Of a DNA stretch of 31,360 nucleotides, positions 13,916 to 24,600 are shown in pieces. Each line of letters begins with the position of its first letter. The stretch's first letter is position 1. This DNA comes from WJLY01 sp964562405 (lineage in GTDB: Bacteria; Joyebacterota; Joyebacteria; Joyebacterales; Joyebacteraceae). Made by a program: the position numbers and the translations under genes. The stretch covers positions 1 to 31,360 of the forward strand of contig CAZLTC010000029.1 of NCBI GenBank assembly GCA_964562405.1, read 5' to 3'. The notes below the pieces were generated by a model. It had not been told where the DNA came from and ran no database searches. It saw only the letters and a program-made list of their open reading frames with translations.

Positions 13916-16900
13916 CGCGACCACCTCGCGTTCCGTCTGAGCCTCGCCTCGAAGATCGTGTAGAGCGTCGGCACGAGAACGAGCGTGACCATCGTCGACA
14001 CGAGCAACCCGCCGACCATCGCGATACCGAGCGGCCTCCAGACCTCCGAGCCGGACGAGCGCATGAGGGCGAGCGGCAGCATGCCGAAGATCGTGGTCAA
14101 AGCGGTCATGAGGACCGGTCTCAACCTGCGTCGGCCGGAGATGAGCACGGCCTCCTCGAGCCTCATACCCCTCTTGCGCATGATGTTGGTGTAGTCAACC
14201 AGCACGATCGCGTTGTTGACGACGATGCCCATGAGCATGATGACCGCAAGGAACGAGGTCATTGAGAGCGTCGTGTTCGTTATCACGAACGCCCAGATGA
14301 CGCCCACGAACGCGAATGGTATCGAGAACATGACGACGAACGGGTCGGTAAGATTCTCGAACTGCGCGGCCATGACCATATACACGAGCGCCACGGCCAG
14401 TAGCAACAGCAGGCCGAGGTCGTGGAACGACTGCGCCTGCTGCTCCACGTCGCCGCCGAATTGCACGGCCACGCCCTTCGGGAACTCCATCTGATCGATC
14501 GCCTTGCGGACGTCGCCGGACACCTGACCGAGCGGCCTGTTCAGCACGCGCCCCTCGACGCGCACCACGCGCTCCTGGTCGCGCCGCTTGATCTCGGTCG
14601 GGCCCGTGGCCAGCTCCACCTCGGCGACAGACGAGAGACGCACCATCTGCCCGGTCACCGATGGAACGGGCAGCGCCAGGATGTCCTCGACGCTGGACCT
14701 GTCGCCCTCGGGGACCCGCACGACGATGCCCCACTGGTCGCCACCCTGCCGCAGCTTGGTGGCCTCGGCCCCGTAGATCTCGGACCTGAGCGCGGACGCG
14801 ATGGTGTACGTGTTAAGGCCGAGAGCAGCCGCTCTCTCCCTGTCGATCACGACGTGGAACTCCGGCTTCGGATCTCCAATATCGAGGTCGACGTCGACGG
14901 CGCCCTCGACCGCGCGGACGGCATCGCGGATCTGTACGGCGACCTGCTCGATCTGCTGCAGGTTCTCACCCTTGATCTGAATCGACAAAGGCGTGCCGCT
15001 CATGCCCATGAACTGCGCCATCGAACTCCCGGTCCGGATGCTCAGCGTGACGACGGCCGGGATGCTCTTCGTGAACTTACGGATATCCTCCGCGACCTCG
15101 TCTGAGCTGCGCTTCCTGAGTTCCTTGTCGACCAGCTGGACACCCACGCGCCCGACCTGCGAGCCCTCTTTCTCGCCCTGGATGACCGCGTAGCCGCTGC
15201 CGGTCGCGCCGGCGTAGCTCCACAGATACTCCCGCTCCGGCACCTCGCGCACTATGAAGTCCTCGATCTGCCCCAGCACCTCCATCGTCCTGTCGAGCCG
15301 GGTGCCCGGAGCGAGTTCCACGGTCATCTCGATCTCGCCGCTGTCCGGGCTCGGGAAGAACTCGGTCTTCACAAGGCCCAGCATCGCCATGGAGACCGCG
15401 AAGACACCGACGGCGATCCAGACGGTGCGCTTCCTGTGATTCAGCGCGCTCGAGAGCAGGCCCGCGTACCTCTCTTCCAACCTCTTGAAGACCTCCTCGC
15501 CGCGGCGGAAGAAGGCGCTCCTCCGCTTCTTCTCTCCGCCGTCGAAGCTGCCTCTCATGAGGGTGGAACTCAGGGCCGGCGTCAGTGTGAGCGCGGCGAA
15601 GAGCGACATCGATATCGATACGATAACGACGAGCGCCATCTGCTTGAAGAGGATGCCTGTGATGTTCGTTATGAAGAGCATCGGCAGGAACACGACGATG
15701 GTGGTCAGCGTCGACGCCGTGATCGCCTGCGCGATCTCGGCCGGTGCGAACATCGAGGCCTCCGTGACACGCTCTCCGGCCTCGACGTGTCTGGTGACGT
15801 TCTCGAGAACGACGATGGCCGCGTCGACCACCATTCCGATGGCGATCGCGAGACTCATCAGGGAGACCATGTTGATGCTGTATCCCGCGACGTACATCAC
15901 GAAGAGCGACGCCAGCAGGGCCGCCGGGATCGTCAGGCCGATCACGACCGTGCTCCTGATCCTCCGGAGGAAGAGCAGAACGACGGCCACGACACCGAGG
16001 GCGCCGTACATCAGCGCCTGCCGCAGGTTGCGGAGCGCCCTGCCGATGTAGTCTGACGTGTCGAAGAACGTGAAGAGCTTGATGTCCGGCGGCAGTTCCG
16101 CCTTCAGTTCGTCGAGCCTCTTGAGCGCCGCCTTCGCGACGGTCACGGAATTCGACCCGGACTGCTTCGAGACGAAGAAGACGACGCCCGGCACCCTGTC
16201 GGCCCGCGCCTTCATCTCCTGCTCCGCGAAGCTGTCGCGCACCTCCGCGACGTCGCCCAGATGGATGAGCTTGCCGTCGCGACTCTGCCCGACGACGATG
16301 CCATCAAGCTGGTCCACGTCAACGAGCCGACCGGGGACTCTCACCGAGTACTCGGTCCACCCGAGTTTCACTGAGCCGACGGGAATGTCGACGTTCTCGG
16401 CCGCGAGGACCTGCGTCACCTGGCTCAGCGGGATGTCCATCGCCTCGAGCTTGCCCGGGTCTATGCGCACCTGGATCTCGCGCTCCGGGCCTCCCAGCAC
16501 CATCACCGATGCAACTCCCGGAACCGCCTTCAGAGGGTCTGCGATCTGCTTCGTCATGATGTAGCGGAGGCTGTCGAAGCTCTCCTCGGCGGTGACGCCG
16601 AACATGAGGATCGGAATATCGGTCGAGCTCATCTTCATGAGCATCGGCTTCTCGATGTCGTCGGGAAGCTGGGTCGAGAGCATGTCGAGAACGTCGCGAA
16701 CGTCGCTCGACGCCTCGTTGAGGTCGGTCCCCCACGTGAACTGAACCATGACGGCCGACAGGCCGGTCTGAGAGACCGAATCGATGTGTTCCACGCCGCT
16801 GATCGTGGAGAGCGCGTCCTCCAGCACCTCGGTGACGTTGCTCTCGATGTCCTCTGAACCTGCTCCGGGATAGAGCGTGACGACGCTGACCATCGGCACC

Positions 16901-17022
16901 TCGAACGCGGGCATGAGATCGACGGGCAGCCTGGACAGTCCCAGGATCCCGAAAAGGAGGACGACGCCGAACAGCATGAAGACGGTTGTGGGCCGTCTTA
17001 CGGCGAACTCGGGAAGGTTCAT
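13912..17022 (-). CDS. AcrB-type RND multidrug/hydrophobe efflux pump
   Basis: Inner-membrane proton antiporter of a tripartite exporter, 1036 aa, the normal family length. The N-terminal MNLPEFAVRRPTTVFM is the standard RND opening, followed by LPVDLMPAFEVPMVSV and YPGAGSEDIE. Two repeats of one plus five helices frame the periplasmic porter domains. The helix-4 motif reads GMVVDAAIVVLEN: the first of the two Asp residues of E. coli AcrB (407/408) is kept and the second is Ala, as in many RND pumps outside proteobacteria. The C-terminal repeat has GIVVNNAIVLVDY and RLRPVLMTALTTIFGMLPL. GAGGAGG lies before the ATG, inside the adaptor gene end, and start and stop overlap by 4 nt. The three CusA-type methionines are not seen, so an organic substrate is more likely; the actual substrate is unknown. 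Confidence 0.94.
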   Translation of the reverse strand: MNLPEFAVRRPTTVFMLFGVVLLFGILGLSRLPVDLMPAFEVPMVSVVTLYPGAGSEDIESNVTEVLEDALSTISGVEHIDSVSQTGLSAVMVQFTWGTDLNEASSDVRDVLDMLSTQLPDDIEKPMLMKMSSTDIPILMFGVTAEESFDSLRYIMTKQIADPLKAVPGVASVMVLGGPEREIQVRIDPGKLEAMDIPLSQVTQVLAAENVDIPVGSVKLGWTEYSVRVPGRLVDVDQLDGIVVGQSRDGKLIHLGDVAEVRDSFAEQEMKARADRVPGVVFFVSKQSGSNSVTVAKAALKRLDELKAELPPDIKLFTFFDTSDYIGRALRNLRQALMYGALGVVAVVLLFLRRIRSTVVIGLTIPAALLASLFVMYVAGYSINMVSLMSLAIAIGMVVDAAIVVLENVTRHVEAGERVTEASMFAPAEIAQAITASTLTTIVVFLPMLFITNITGILFKQMALVVIVSISMSLFAALTLTPALSSTLMRGSFDGGEKKRRSAFFRRGEEVFKRLEERYAGLLSSALNHRKRTVWIAVGVFAVSMAMLGLVKTEFFPSPDSGEIEMTVELAPGTRLDRTMEVLGQIEDFIVREVPEREYLWSYAGATGSGYAVIQGEKEGSQVGRVGVQLVDKELRKRSSDEVAEDIRKFTKSIPAVVTLSIRTGSSMAQFMGMSGTPLSIQIKGENLQQIEQVAVQIRDAVRAVEGAVDVDLDIGDPKPEFHVVIDRERAAALGLNTYTIASALRSEIYGAEATKLRQGGDQWGIVVRVPEGDRSSVEDILALPVPSVTGQMVRLSSVAEVELATGPTEIKRRDQERVVRVEGRVLNRPLGQVSGDVRKAIDQMEFPKGVAVQFGGDVEQQAQSFHDLGLLLLLAVALVYMVMAAQFENLTDPFVVMFSIPFAFVGVIWAFVITNTTLSMTSFLAVIMLMGIVVNNAIVLVDYTNIMRKRGMRLEEAVLISGRRRLRPVLMTALTTIFGMLPLALMRSSGSEVWRPLGIAMVGGLLVSTMVTLVLVPTLYTIFEARLRRNARWSR

Positions 17023-18155
17023 CGCGACGCCTCCTCACCCGAGCCGACGGCGCTCGAGTCCACGGAGGCGCCGGCGCCCAGGCCACCGGGACGGGTCGCT
17101 CCGGCCGCGGGCGGCTTGATCTCTATCGCCGCCCCGTCGTGGAGACGGTACCGCCCGGCCGTGACGACCTGCTCGCCGCCCGAAAGCCCGCTCAGGACCT
17201 CGATGTCTGCTCCAAACCCCTCTCCGAGTTCGACATCGGTCCGCTTCGCCACTCCGCCGTCCGCCACGTAGACGAAGAATGAGCCAGTGCCTTCCTGGCG
17301 GGTGAGCGCGTCGCGAGGCACGAGGATGGTCTCACGCGGAGCGAGGCCTATCTTCACTTCCGCGAATGCGCCCGGCATGATACTGGAGCCCGGGTCGGTG
17401 ACCGTGACCTCGACGGTCGCGGTTCGGCTCATGAGGTCGAGCGACGGGTCGACGCGGGTCACCTTGCCCTTGAAGACCTTTCCCGGCCGCGAGTCGACGG
17501 TGACGTCCGCGGCGAGCCCCTTGCGGATGAGCGCCCTGTCGCGTTCGCCGACCTGGAAGGAGATCTTGGCATCGGTGAGGTCGGCGATCTCTAACAGCGC
17601 CGGGGCTCCGGCCGACATCGCCATGAGCGTGTACACCTCGCCCTCGTCGAAGAACCGCCTGGTAATTACCCCGTCGAACGGGGCGCGGAGCTGACAGCTC
17701 GCTAGCGCCATCTGGTACGACGCGCGCGCAACCTCGACCGCGGCGTTGGCGTGGTCGTATGCCTGCTGCGTGATGGCCGACTTCTCGAGCAGGTCCCTTG
17801 CGCGCTCCCAGTCCTTCTCGGCGGCCGTGCTCTGCGCCCGCGCCTGCGTCAACTGCTCGCTCGCCAGCTCCACAAGCAGGTCGCCCGCCTTGACCTTGTC
17901 GCCGACCTCGACGTGGATGCGCTCGATCTTCCCCTGGATCTCCGCCCCGACGAGAGCCTTCTTCCCGGCCTCGGCCGTCCCGGAGTAGTCCGCCACCGGA
18001 GACACGGTCTCGCGCGCGGCGTTCGCAACTTCGACCGGCGTCGGCCCGGTGTCCGCGGCCGTCTTGTCGCCCGCCCCGCCGCATCCGGCCAGCGCTATCC
18101 CGGCGGCGGTCGCCACCAGCGCCAGCAGGGCCTTGTGCGTAATCTTCCGCATCAT
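17019..18155 (-). CDS. RND efflux periplasmic adaptor lipoprotein
   Basis: Membrane fusion protein joining the AcrB-type pump to the TolC channel, 378 aa. The signal peptide ends in the lipobox IALAGC (Cys25), so it is anchored as a lipoprotein. The HlyD-type half-lipoyl motif GAEIQGKIERIHVEVGDKVK (about 70-90) is followed by an alpha-hairpin (AQSTAAEKDWERARDLL), the returning half CQLRAPFDGVITRRFFDEGE, a beta-barrel (FKGKVTRVDPSLD) and a membrane-proximal domain. The tail is Gly/Ala/Ser-rich. The ATG overlaps the TolC stop in ATGA, and the stop overlaps the pump start the same way, so all three are translationally coupled. Confidence 0.92.
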   Translation of the reverse strand: MMRKITHKALLALVATAAGIALAGCGGAGDKTAADTGPTPVEVANAARETVSPVADYSGTAEAGKKALVGAEIQGKIERIHVEVGDKVKAGDLLVELASEQLTQARAQSTAAEKDWERARDLLEKSAITQQAYDHANAAVEVARASYQMALASCQLRAPFDGVITRRFFDEGEVYTLMAMSAGAPALLEIADLTDAKISFQVGERDRALIRKGLAADVTVDSRPGKVFKGKVTRVDPSLDLMSRTATVEVTVTDPGSSIMPGAFAEVKIGLAPRETILVPRDALTRQEGTGSFFVYVADGGVAKRTDVELGEGFGADIEVLSGLSGGEQVVTAGRYRLHDGAAIEIKPPAAGATRPGGLGAGASVDSSAVGSGEEASR

Positions 18156-19627
18156 CGCGTCTCCTCGTCGACGACGGCAACGCCTGTCGCCAGTTCCAGA
18201 CCCGCCTCCGCGACCCGCAGTCCGGCGAGCGCACCTATCCGATTCATCCAGGCCCTGGTCAGAGCCGTCTGCGCCACCAGCACGTCGCTGCTGGTGGCCT
18301 GTCCAGCCTTGAAGCTGTCGCGGACGACGCGCATGCTCTCCCGAGCCTGAGCGAGGCCGTCCTCCGCAATGGCCGCAGCGTCGCGCGCTTCATCGCACCG
18401 AAGATAGGCCTGCCGTACTTCCAGCCTGACGGCGTCCTCCATCATCTCGTATCCGCGCTGCGCCTGCGTCAGGCCCGCGCGCGCCTCCTTGACACGGTTG
18501 CGCGTCAAACCCCAGTCGAGGACGTTCATCTGCACAGCAAGCGTGACACTCCAGTGATCGTAGAACTCAGGCTGGTACTCGCGGTTGGGTCTGTCCCACA
18601 TGTAGCTGCCGGTCGCCACGACACTCGGAAAGTAGTCCGCACGTGCGAGCGACACCGCATTGTCGGCCGCGTCCACCATCTCGCGGGTCGAGCCGAGGTC
18701 GGGCCTCGAATCGAGCGCCGTCTCCATCCAGGCCTCGAGGCCGCGATCCGCTGCACCATCGTCGTTCTCGAGCCTGTCGACAGGCTCGATCTCAGCGTCC
18801 GGCCCGAGACCGATGACGAACCCCAATGCGGAGGAAGCCAGCTCGACGGCGTGACCCGCCTTGCTCCTCTGAAGCTCCACGTCCGACCTCTGCACCTTCG
18901 CCATCATGAGGTCGCTCTTCAGCAGCGCCCCGGCGTCGTACATCGCCTGGAGATCGGAGATGTGGCTCTCCATCTCGCCCACGGCGTCGTCCATCGCCTG
19001 AAGGGCCGCCTTGGCCTGAACGAGACCGACGTACGCCTGAGTGGCGTCGTAGCGGACCTGATCCGTCGTCCGGATCGCATTCAGCTTCTCTGCCCTCGAC
19101 GCGTGTTTGGCCGCGCCGTGCGCCGACACGATCGCCCCGCCGGTGAAGAGCGGCTGCGTCACCGTCAGGCCGACCGAGTAGATGTCGTCGTCCCCCAGGT
19201 AGATCTTGCCGCCGCCCGTGGTGCCCTGCAGCCCGATGAGGGTCGACGGGTCGAGATAGCCCTGTTCCACCAGGTATTCGAACGGGGCCATGAGGGGCGC
19301 GAACAGGTCTCCGAACTGCGAGCTGTCCATGTACGGCGCCTGGTCGAGCCTGGTGTAGCTCCCCGAAGCCTTGAGCGCCGGGAAGTAGGCCGAACGCGAC
19401 TGGCCCAGCCGCGCCTCCGCCGCCTCTACTCCAGCCTGCGCGATGGCCACTTCCTTGTTCTTCTCGAGCGCCATCGCGATAGCGCCGTCGAGTGTCAGCT
19501 CGACAGGCTCCGCGTGCGCCGCCGACACCAGCATGACGATGCCCGCGACCACCAGGATAGCTCCACCCATGCTTCCGCGGAGCCCCGGGCAGCGCGTGCC
19601 GCATCGACTGCCTCCCAGTCCGCTCAT
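18152..19627 (-). CDS. TolC-family outer-membrane channel of the TetR-controlled efflux operon
   Basis: Outer-membrane factor, 491 aa. The signal peptide core GGAILVVAGIVMLVSAAHA is preceded by a 19-residue Gly/Arg-rich leader. The first ATG (19627) is retained because GGGGAGG lies 4 nt upstream and it overlaps the tetR stop in ATGA; Met20 would give a more ordinary signal peptide. Two outer-membrane-efflux repeats begin at LTLDGAIAMALEKNKEV and around LGSTREMVDAADNAVSLARADYFP. Coiled-coil stretches rich in Ala, Glu and Gln are typical. It is the first structural gene of the operon, directly after the regulator. Confidence 0.92.
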   Translation of the reverse strand: MSGLGGSRCGTRCPGLRGSMGGAILVVAGIVMLVSAAHAEPVELTLDGAIAMALEKNKEVAIAQAGVEAAEARLGQSRSAYFPALKASGSYTRLDQAPYMDSSQFGDLFAPLMAPFEYLVEQGYLDPSTLIGLQGTTGGGKIYLGDDDIYSVGLTVTQPLFTGGAIVSAHGAAKHASRAEKLNAIRTTDQVRYDATQAYVGLVQAKAALQAMDDAVGEMESHISDLQAMYDAGALLKSDLMMAKVQRSDVELQRSKAGHAVELASSALGFVIGLGPDAEIEPVDRLENDDGAADRGLEAWMETALDSRPDLGSTREMVDAADNAVSLARADYFPSVVATGSYMWDRPNREYQPEFYDHWSVTLAVQMNVLDWGLTRNRVKEARAGLTQAQRGYEMMEDAVRLEVRQAYLRCDEARDAAAIAEDGLAQARESMRVVRDSFKAGQATSSDVLVAQTALTRAWMNRIGALAGLRVAEAGLELATGVAVVDEETR

Positions 19628-20229
19628 ACGGCCTCCCCTCGAGGTCTGATTCCGTTAAGGATCACATCCAGAAATCCGTCGACCAGCGAATCGCGCTCAG
19701 CACCTACGACGCCGGTGAGCACTCCTATGAAGAGCCCCTTGAGCATGTACATCAGCATGACCGCCATCTCGCGAGGCTTCTCCACCACTATCTCGCCCGA
19801 CTCCACTCCGAGCGCCAGGATGTGCTCGTAGAGGTCAACCGCGCGCTCCGTGAGCGCGTTCGTCTCGGGCCTCCACCGCGACATGATGTCGGCCGCCGCG
19901 TCGAGCGAGACGCGCAGGACGTTCACCTTCAGCCGGATCACGTCCGTGTGCGTGATGATCGCCGTCCTCAGTCGGCCCTCGGTCGTCGTCTCCGCCGCCA
20001 CCGCCGCACTCACCGCCGCGAGCATCTCCTCCCCCTCACGCATGAGGACCGCATGGAAGACGTCCCCCTTCGAGGGGTAGTACTTGTAGAGCGTCGCCCT
20101 CGCGACCCCGGCCTCGCGCACGATGTCGCCCATGTTCGTCTTACGGAAGCCGAACTCGGCGAAGACCCGAGCCGCGGCGTCCATTATCTGGCGCGCCTTG
20201 CCCTCGGACTCCATCTCAACCGCGTTCAA
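19624..20229 (-). CDS. TetR/AcrR-family transcriptional repressor
   Basis: DNA-binding repressor, 201 aa, heading the efflux operon it probably controls. The N-terminal helix-turn-helix (about 12-58) has RQIMDAAARVFAEFGFRKT, then MGDIVREAGVARATLYKYYP and SKGDVFHAVL, all textbook TetR. The C-terminal part (about 70-195) is the variable ligand-binding and dimer domain, ending in a hydrophobic stretch (MAVMLMYMLKGLFIGVLTGVVG). The start is read as TTG at 20229, with AGGAGGT 8 nt upstream; the first ATG (20214) is too far from that site. A weak start codon suits a low-abundance regulator. The ligand is unknown. Confidence 0.93.
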   Translation of the reverse strand: MNAVEMESEGKARQIMDAAARVFAEFGFRKTNMGDIVREAGVARATLYKYYPSKGDVFHAVLMREGEEMLAAVSAAVAAETTTEGRLRTAIITHTDVIRLKVNVLRVSLDAAADIMSRWRPETNALTERAVDLYEHILALGVESGEIVVEKPREMAVMLMYMLKGLFIGVLTGVVGAERDSLVDGFLDVILNGIRPRGEAV

Positions 20230-20272
20230 GAACGCTCACCTCCTCAGCAAACGTAGAACTGCCCATGGTCGT

Positions 20273-20343
20273 TGAACAGAATCCACATACTGAACACAAC
20301 CGTGCTAGATGTTCATTATGACCGTCTGACCATTCACTGTCAA
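20273..20343 (-). promoter_or_regulatory. tetR operon promoter and candidate TetR operator
   Basis: On the minus strand, TTGACA (20338-20343, perfect), a 17-bp spacer and CATAAT (20315-20320, 5/6) form the best promoter near the operon. Overlapping the -10 box and start site is an inverted repeat TGAACA-N13-TGTTCA (20291-20315). A third half-site TGAACA lies at 20273-20278, spaced about 18 bp. This is where an autorepressing TetR protein would bind. The same region lies upstream of the plus-strand permease gene, so divergent control is possible. The boxes are seen; the binding is inferred. Confidence 0.65.
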
Positions 20344-20420
20344 GGCCGAGAGTGTTCGCTTTGCGTGAGCCGACGCCGGGCCGTAGACTCTGTTCCCTGG
20401 GCCCTTTCGGAGGAGATGGC

Positions 20421-21523
20421 ATGCAGCAGGCGCTAGGCGTCGTGATTCTCGCGGCCGCACTGGCCGCGCTCGCGTTCGACGTCACCCGCGCCGCGCGTGG
20501 GCGGACCACCCCCAGACGCGCACGCCTGACGCCCGCCGGCCGGCGCGCCGCCATGATCTTGCTGTCGGCAGGAGCCGCTCTCGCCGCGGCTCCGGCGCTC
20601 TTCCCGCCGCTCCGCCGCGGGGTCTTCGCCATCTGCGCGTCCTGCCCGGTGATCCCCGCGGAGGCCAGGACCGCCACCGGGTTGGTCGCGACCTCCGGCG
20701 CAACGCCGATCGCGAGATTGCTCGAGGCCGCGTGGTACTACGGGGCAACGGTACTCCCCATCTTCGTGCTCGCGTGCCTCCTGTCCGGCATCATCCTGGC
20801 ACGCTCCGACAGGTTTCGAATCGCAGGGTTCTGGCGCTCATTCGGACTCGCGGCTCTGCTTCCCCTCTGCTCGTGCGGAGCGGTCCCGCTCGGCAGGGCC
20901 ATCATGGAGACCGGACCGCGAGGAAGGAGAGACGGCCTCGTCTTCCTGGCGGCCGCGCCCTTGCTCTCCCCGATCATCATCATCCTTGCCGTGACGGCGA
21001 TCGGTCCCCTTTACGCGGCTCTGCGTGTCGGCGCCAGCGCGCTCCTCGCCTTCGCCATCTCCAGGCTCGCGTCGCCACTTCTCCACGCGGAGCGCGCAGA
21101 GGCGGCCGGCGGCGCTTCATGCGTGCGGGCGCGGGGCACCGGCTCGGCGCTCGAGGCCGGGGCTGACAGAACGAGTTCGGCACTCGAGGCCGGGCTCGAT
21201 ACTCTGAGAGACCTCATCCGCTACGCGCTCTACGGGATAGCCGTCGGCGCCGCGTTCACGGCCTTCCTCCCGACGGGCCTCCTCCAGGCGATAATCCGTC
21301 CCGGCACCCTGTCCATGGCCGCCGCGGTGCTGGTGGGCGTTCCGGTCAACATGTGCGGCGGCGAGGAGGTCCTCCTGACGGCTCCGCTCGTCACCATGGG
21401 TCTCGGTCTCGGCCACGCGATCGCATTCGCGCTCGCCGGTACCGGCATCTGCCTGAGTTCGATGCCGCTTCTCGCTGCGGCACTCGGACGCAGGGCCTTC
21501 CTCGCGATGGTCGCGGCCTATCT
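20421..21523 (+). CDS. ArsP/YraQ-type permease (3' end lost in assembly gap)
   Basis: Polytopic inner-membrane permease, about 367 codons visible before the gap. Hydrophobic helices alternate with the family signatures LLPLCSCGAVPLG (Cys-Ser-Cys) and VPVNMCGGEEVLLTAPLV. ArsP-type members export methylated arsenicals, and YraQ-type members are uncharacterised, so the substrate is open. The central loop carries a short tandem repeat (SALEAGADR / SALEAGLDT). The start ATG at 20421 follows CGGAGGAG at 5 nt; the frame is open back to 20352 but lacks a site there. It is divergent from the tetR operon and shares its control region of about 190 bp. Confidence 0.78.
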
Positions 21524-21623
21524 NNNNNNNNNNNNNNNNNNNNNNNNNNNNNNNNNNNNNNNNNNNNNNNNNNNNNNNNNNNNNNNNNNNNNNNNNNNNN
21601 NNNNNNNNNNNNNNNNNNNNNNN
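21524..21623. other. assembly gap (100 N)
   Basis: Exactly 100 N, the usual placeholder for a gap of unknown length. It removes the end of the permease gene and any promoter for the peptidase genes that follow. Confidence 0.98.
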
Positions 21624-21640
21624 GCCCAAGGAGGCTCCTG

Positions 21641-24600
21641 ATGCCCGTGAAGGCTACCCATGTCCGCGTGCGGCCCTTCGCTGCCGCCCTTCTCACCTCG
21701 GCCCTGCTCGCGGCGCTCGCCTGCCCGACGCTGGCAGCCGCGGACGGACCGTATCCGGTGGAAGGAGCGGCTGCAGTTGAGTTCAACGTGCTCGATTCGA
21801 CCCAGGCAAGAACGCTGGTCGAGATCGTGCTACCCGACCTGGAGTCGAGCAGCATCGTCCTGGACGGCACCGAGTTCGACGTCCTCGGAGTGCCGGGCGG
21901 GAGCCCCTATGGAGAGCCCGGCCACCCCATGCTTCAGGTCGCGGCGACGCTCATCGCCGTGCCGCCGGCCGCGGGCGTGACCATGAGGGTGCTCGAGGAG
22001 GAGTCGTACACGCGGTCCGGCTACAAGCTGGCGCCGGTGCCGACCCCAGGCGAGGAACGAGAGGCACAGCTCGTCCTCGACGCGACCGCGTATTCCCAGA
22101 ACCGCTTCCTTCCTGAGAACGCCGTCTCCACCGACCAGCCCGCGATCATGCGCGACTGCCGCGTGGTGCCGCTGCGGATCTACCCGGTGCGATACAACGC
22201 TGCCACCGGCGAGGTGAGCGTGCTCAAGCGGGCGGTCGTGGAATTCGAGTACGGAGCCGGGGAGGTAGTGAACGCCCTCAGGACCGAGCGCTCTCCGGCC
22301 AGGTCCTTCCGGCAGATCTACGAGAACAGCATAGCCAACTACGAGCCGCAGAGAGCCGGCTACGAGGACGACGGCAGGGGTAGGTACGTCATCATCACTA
22401 ATGACACCTACTACTCATCGATACTCCCGCTCGCCGAGTGGAAGCACATGCGCGGCATGGAGGTCGAGATCGCCAAGCTGTCCGTCATCGGCTCCAGCGC
22501 ATCTCAGATCAAGACGTACCTGCAGAACGCGTACAACACGTGGAACTCGCCGCCCGAGTACGTCCTTCTGGTCGGCGATACGGAACAGACCCCGACCGGC
22601 AGCGAGGGCGATGACTATTACGCGAAGCTCGCCGGCAGCGACTACCTCGTCGACGTCAACATCGGAAGACTCTCCTGTGACAACGTGACGCAGTGCCAGC
22701 TCATCGTGGCCAAGACGCTGGGCTACAAGCGCACGCCCGACATGAGCGATCCCGACTGGTTCAAGAGCGCGTGCCTGATAATCCGCGACGACTACGATGA
22801 GTCCGACGCCACATACTACGAAGATACGTGGCACGCCTACGACCTCATGGAAGCCGCGGGGTTTGCCCAGATCGACACGCTCTTCCGCAAGCACAACGCT
22901 GACTACGACGACGTGTATGCGTCGGTAGCGGACGGGCGCGTGTTCGTCAACTACCGCGGCCAGGGCGTGAGCAACTGGTGGTCACCGTTCGACTGCGACC
23001 CAAACCAGACGAGCCCCGGCTTCAAGCTGCCGGTGGTGATGTCGGCCACGTGCGGGACGGGGAGTTACTGGTACGACGGATATCCCTGTGAAAACTGGAT
23101 GCGCGCCGGAACGGTCGCGAACCCGAAGGGCTCCGTAGGGTTCTGCGGCACGTACGAGATCGTGTCGCACGGCGCATACCTGAGAAGCTGCGTGAACCAG
23201 AACTTCTACAACGCGATATTCAACCTCAGGACCTACCGCCTCGCCCCCGCGCTCAACAACGGCAAGCTGGCGGTCTACCAGCTGTACGGCGATCAGGACG
23301 AGTACCAGGGATGGAGCGCGCAGGGAGACCCGGAGCTGGACATCTGGACGGACACGCCCGCGTACCTCGACGTGACGCACGCCGAGACGGTCCCGACGGG
23401 GTTCTCCAATCTCGTGGTAAGTGTCGAGACGGGCGGCAANNNNNNNNNNNNNNNNNNNNNNNNNNNNNNNNNNNNNNNNNNNNNNNNNNNNNNNNNNNNN
23501 NNNNNNNNNNNNNNNNNNNNNNNNNNNNNNNNNNNNNNNTCGCTGGTCGACTCGACCGACACCTACGGCAGCATCCCGAGCAGCTCCACCGTGACGAACC
23601 CGGACCCGTTCGAGTTCACGGTCGCGGCCGACTGCCCGGATGGACACGATCTCCAGTTCACCATGTCGGTTTCCGACGCCGGCAGGTCGACGTGGATCGT
23701 GCTAGTCCCTGACATCACCGTGGCCGCTGCCGACCTGTCGTACTCGGGGACCGTCGTAGACGACGGCGGTTCGTGGGGCGACGGCGACGGTGTTCTGGAG
23801 CCGGGTGAGACCGCCTGGGTGACGGTCACGCTCGACAACGACGGAGCCATCGGACTCGATGGCGTGGCCGGCGTGCTGTCGACGAGCGACTCCTACGTCG
23901 CCGTGACGGACGGGGTTGGCCATTTCGGCGAGCTGACATCCGGCGGAAGCGCGACCTGCACTGCAAACGCCTTCCGCGTGAGCGTGAGCCCCGGAGCGCC
24001 ACCCGGGCACCAGGCGTTGTTCACGCTGACGGCAACAGGCGAGGCGGAGACCTATACGCACGTCGAGGACGTCGGCTTCTCGCTCGCGCTGGGCGGCACG
24101 GCCTCCGCCGGCCCGACCGGCCCCGACACGTACGGCTACTACGCGTACGACGAGACGGACGTGGCCAGCGGCCAGGCGCCCACGTACTCGTGGGTGGAAC
24201 TGGTCGGCACCGGCACCAAGATCGCGGCCATCACCGACCAGGACGCCCAGACCGCGGTCCTCTCGCTTCCCTTCGCGTTCAGATACTACGGCAGCGACTA
24301 CACGCAGGTGTCGGTGTGCTCGAACGGCTTCCTCGCCATGGGCAGCGAGGACTACCGACTGGGCGACAACGACGGCATCCCGAGCACGCACGGGCCCGAC
24401 GCGATGATCGCTCCGTTCTGGGACGATCTGGATCCCAGCGACTCGGGCGATGTCTACGAGTGGTACGACAGCGCGAACCACCGCTACATCGTCCAGTTCG
24501 ACGCCTGCGTCCACTATGGGGGCGCCAATCCGGAGACGTTCGAGGCCATCCTGTACGACCCGAGCTACTACCCGACCGGCACAGGCGACGGCATCATCGT

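Noticed and set aside
21353..21640. upstream part of the long frame running through the first N gap into the C25-like gene
   Set aside because: It crosses an assembly gap and overlaps the permease in another frame. A clear ribosome site and signal peptide start at 21641.
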